From CBDCWA01 sp046048295 (lineage in GTDB: Bacteria; Pseudomonadota; Alphaproteobacteria; Rhizobiales; Hyphomicrobiaceae), in contig JBJOGJ010000189.1 in the NCBI GenBank assembly GCA_046048295.1, positions 1 to 7,570 of the forward strand: 7,570 bases of DNA, written 5' to 3'. Below the pieces are notes generated by a model. The model saw only the letters and a program-made list of their open reading frames with translations. It was not told the origin of the DNA and searched no databases. This document shows, in pieces, positions 7,234 through 7,570 of the stretch. Within the stretch, counting starts at the first letter, position 1, and every line of letters starts with the position of its first letter. The translations under genes and the position numbers were made by a program.

Positions 7234-7257
7234 AACCCACGGAAAACACGATGGGTT
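7234..7257 (-). terminator. Possible weak terminator hairpin after the sugar kinase gene
   Basis: AACCCA (7234-7239) pairs with TGGGTT (7252-7257). Two further C-G pairs (7240-7241 with 7249-7250) extend the stem past one unpaired base, leaving a 7-base loop. Read on the minus strand the stem ends in GGGTTTAT, so the T run is only three bases. It lies 22 bases past the kinase stop. A true terminator would need a longer T tract, so this is tentative. It also overlaps the candidate tkt promoter, so at most one of the two may be real. Confidence 0.3.
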
Positions 7258-7282
7258 GTAACAGCAGGCCCACCAAAATCAA
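7255..7282 (-). promoter_or_regulatory. Candidate sigma-70-type promoter for tkt
   Basis: Minus-strand TTGATT (7282-7277), a 16-base spacer and TACAAC (7260-7255) each match 4 of 6 consensus positions. The -35 box overlaps the stop codon of the kinase gene. Transcription would begin near 7248 and give a tkt leader of about 100 bases containing a 5-bp hairpin (GCGGC 7187-7191 with GCCGC 7198-7202). The call is weak because alphaproteobacterial promoters are hard to see by eye. Confidence 0.3.
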
Positions 7283-7570
7283 TGAAGGACAGGATTAGAC
7301 TCGAGGAAAACCTCGACCTCTTCGCGTGTCGGCAATCCAGCACGTGCGCCAAGCCGCCTGCATTTCAGTGCCGCCGTCGCACTCGCAAAGCGCACGCATT
7401 CCGCCGTCAGCCTGTGCTCGGTAAGCGCCACGGCAAACCCGCCATGGAACGCATCGCCCGCCCCGGTCGTATCGACGACATCGACAGGGAATGCGGGCAT
7501 CGACGAAAACGCCCCGCCCTCCAACCAGTGGTACCCGAGTTTCCCGCACGTCACGCCGGCATGCACGGGA
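7279..7570 (-). CDS. PfkB/ribokinase-family sugar kinase, C-terminal part only
   Basis: Only the last 96 residues are in the window; the reading frame stays open to the right edge, so the apparent GTG at 7566 is not a real start. The fragment holds the PfkB C-terminal signature DTTGAGDAFHGGF (7473 downward), whose last Asp, encoded at 7453-7455, is the catalytic base of the family, with the GAG turn forming the anion hole. It is preceded by VTCGKLGYHW, a family beta strand and turn. It then runs through the usual ATP-site helix with ASATAALKC and a RLGARAGLPT turn to the stop at 7279. The family phosphorylates sugars or nucleosides with ATP. The wording around ALKC and GARAGLPT resembles uncharacterised sugar kinases and sulfofructose-kinase-like proteins, but the substrate-binding N-terminal half is outside the window, so I name no substrate. 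It precedes tkt on the same strand by 130 bases. Confidence 0.9.
   Translation of the reverse strand, partial: PVHAGVTCGKLGYHWLEGGAFSSMPAFPVDVVDTTGAGDAFHGGFAVALTEHRLTAECVRFASATAALKCRRLGARAGLPTREEVEVFLESNPVLH

Noticed and set aside
7149..7352. 68-residue N-terminal extension of transketolase
   Set aside because: It overlaps the end of the kinase gene, has no family similarity, and the strong ribosome-binding site directly before ATG 7148 matches the usual transketolase N-terminus.

Overview
The window is GC-rich, and every gene I can support lies on the minus strand. Protein wording suggests an alphaproteobacterium: the C-terminal glycine-rich and STAGGA regions of phosphoglycerate kinase, the transketolase blocks, and a FadL-type porin that implies a Gram-negative outer membrane. 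I cannot place it below class. There are no RNA genes, mobile elements, CRISPR arrays or foreign-looking stretches, and no gene-free stretch exceeds 300 bases.

Layout in the direction of transcription (right to left): (1) 7570-7279, the C-terminal end of a PfkB-family sugar kinase; (2) a 130-base spacer with a possible hairpin and promoter; (3) 7148-5172, transketolase (tkt); (4) a 102-base spacer; (5) 5069-3870, phosphoglycerate kinase (pgk); (6) 4 bases later, 3865-3197, a HAD phosphatase of the phosphoglycolate phosphatase type (gph); (7) a 95-base spacer with two small inverted repeats; (8) 3101-2304, the thiol-electron transporter CcdA; (9) 4 bases later, 2299-1472, HMP/HMP-P kinase (thiD); (10) a 173-base spacer; (11) 1298-1, a FadL/OmpP1/TodX-family outer-membrane protein that runs off the left edge within a few residues of its likely end.

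The central block is carbon metabolism. Transketolase and phosphoglycerate kinase serve the pentose-phosphate or Calvin pathways and glycolysis or gluconeogenesis. A 2-phosphoglycolate-type phosphatase is translationally close to pgk. ThiD contributes to thiamine diphosphate, the cofactor of transketolase, although it sits three genes away and is tightly paired with ccdA instead. The fadL-like gene has its own spacer and ribosome-binding site and looks like a separate unit.

I looked for an undescribed system and did not find one. This is ordinary chromosomal housekeeping sequence. The points worth a second look are modest: tkt directly followed by pgk with no gap gene, two identical 4-base junctions, the mixed gene neighbourhood, a cysteine pair in the FadL-like protein, and small inverted repeats in the spacers.
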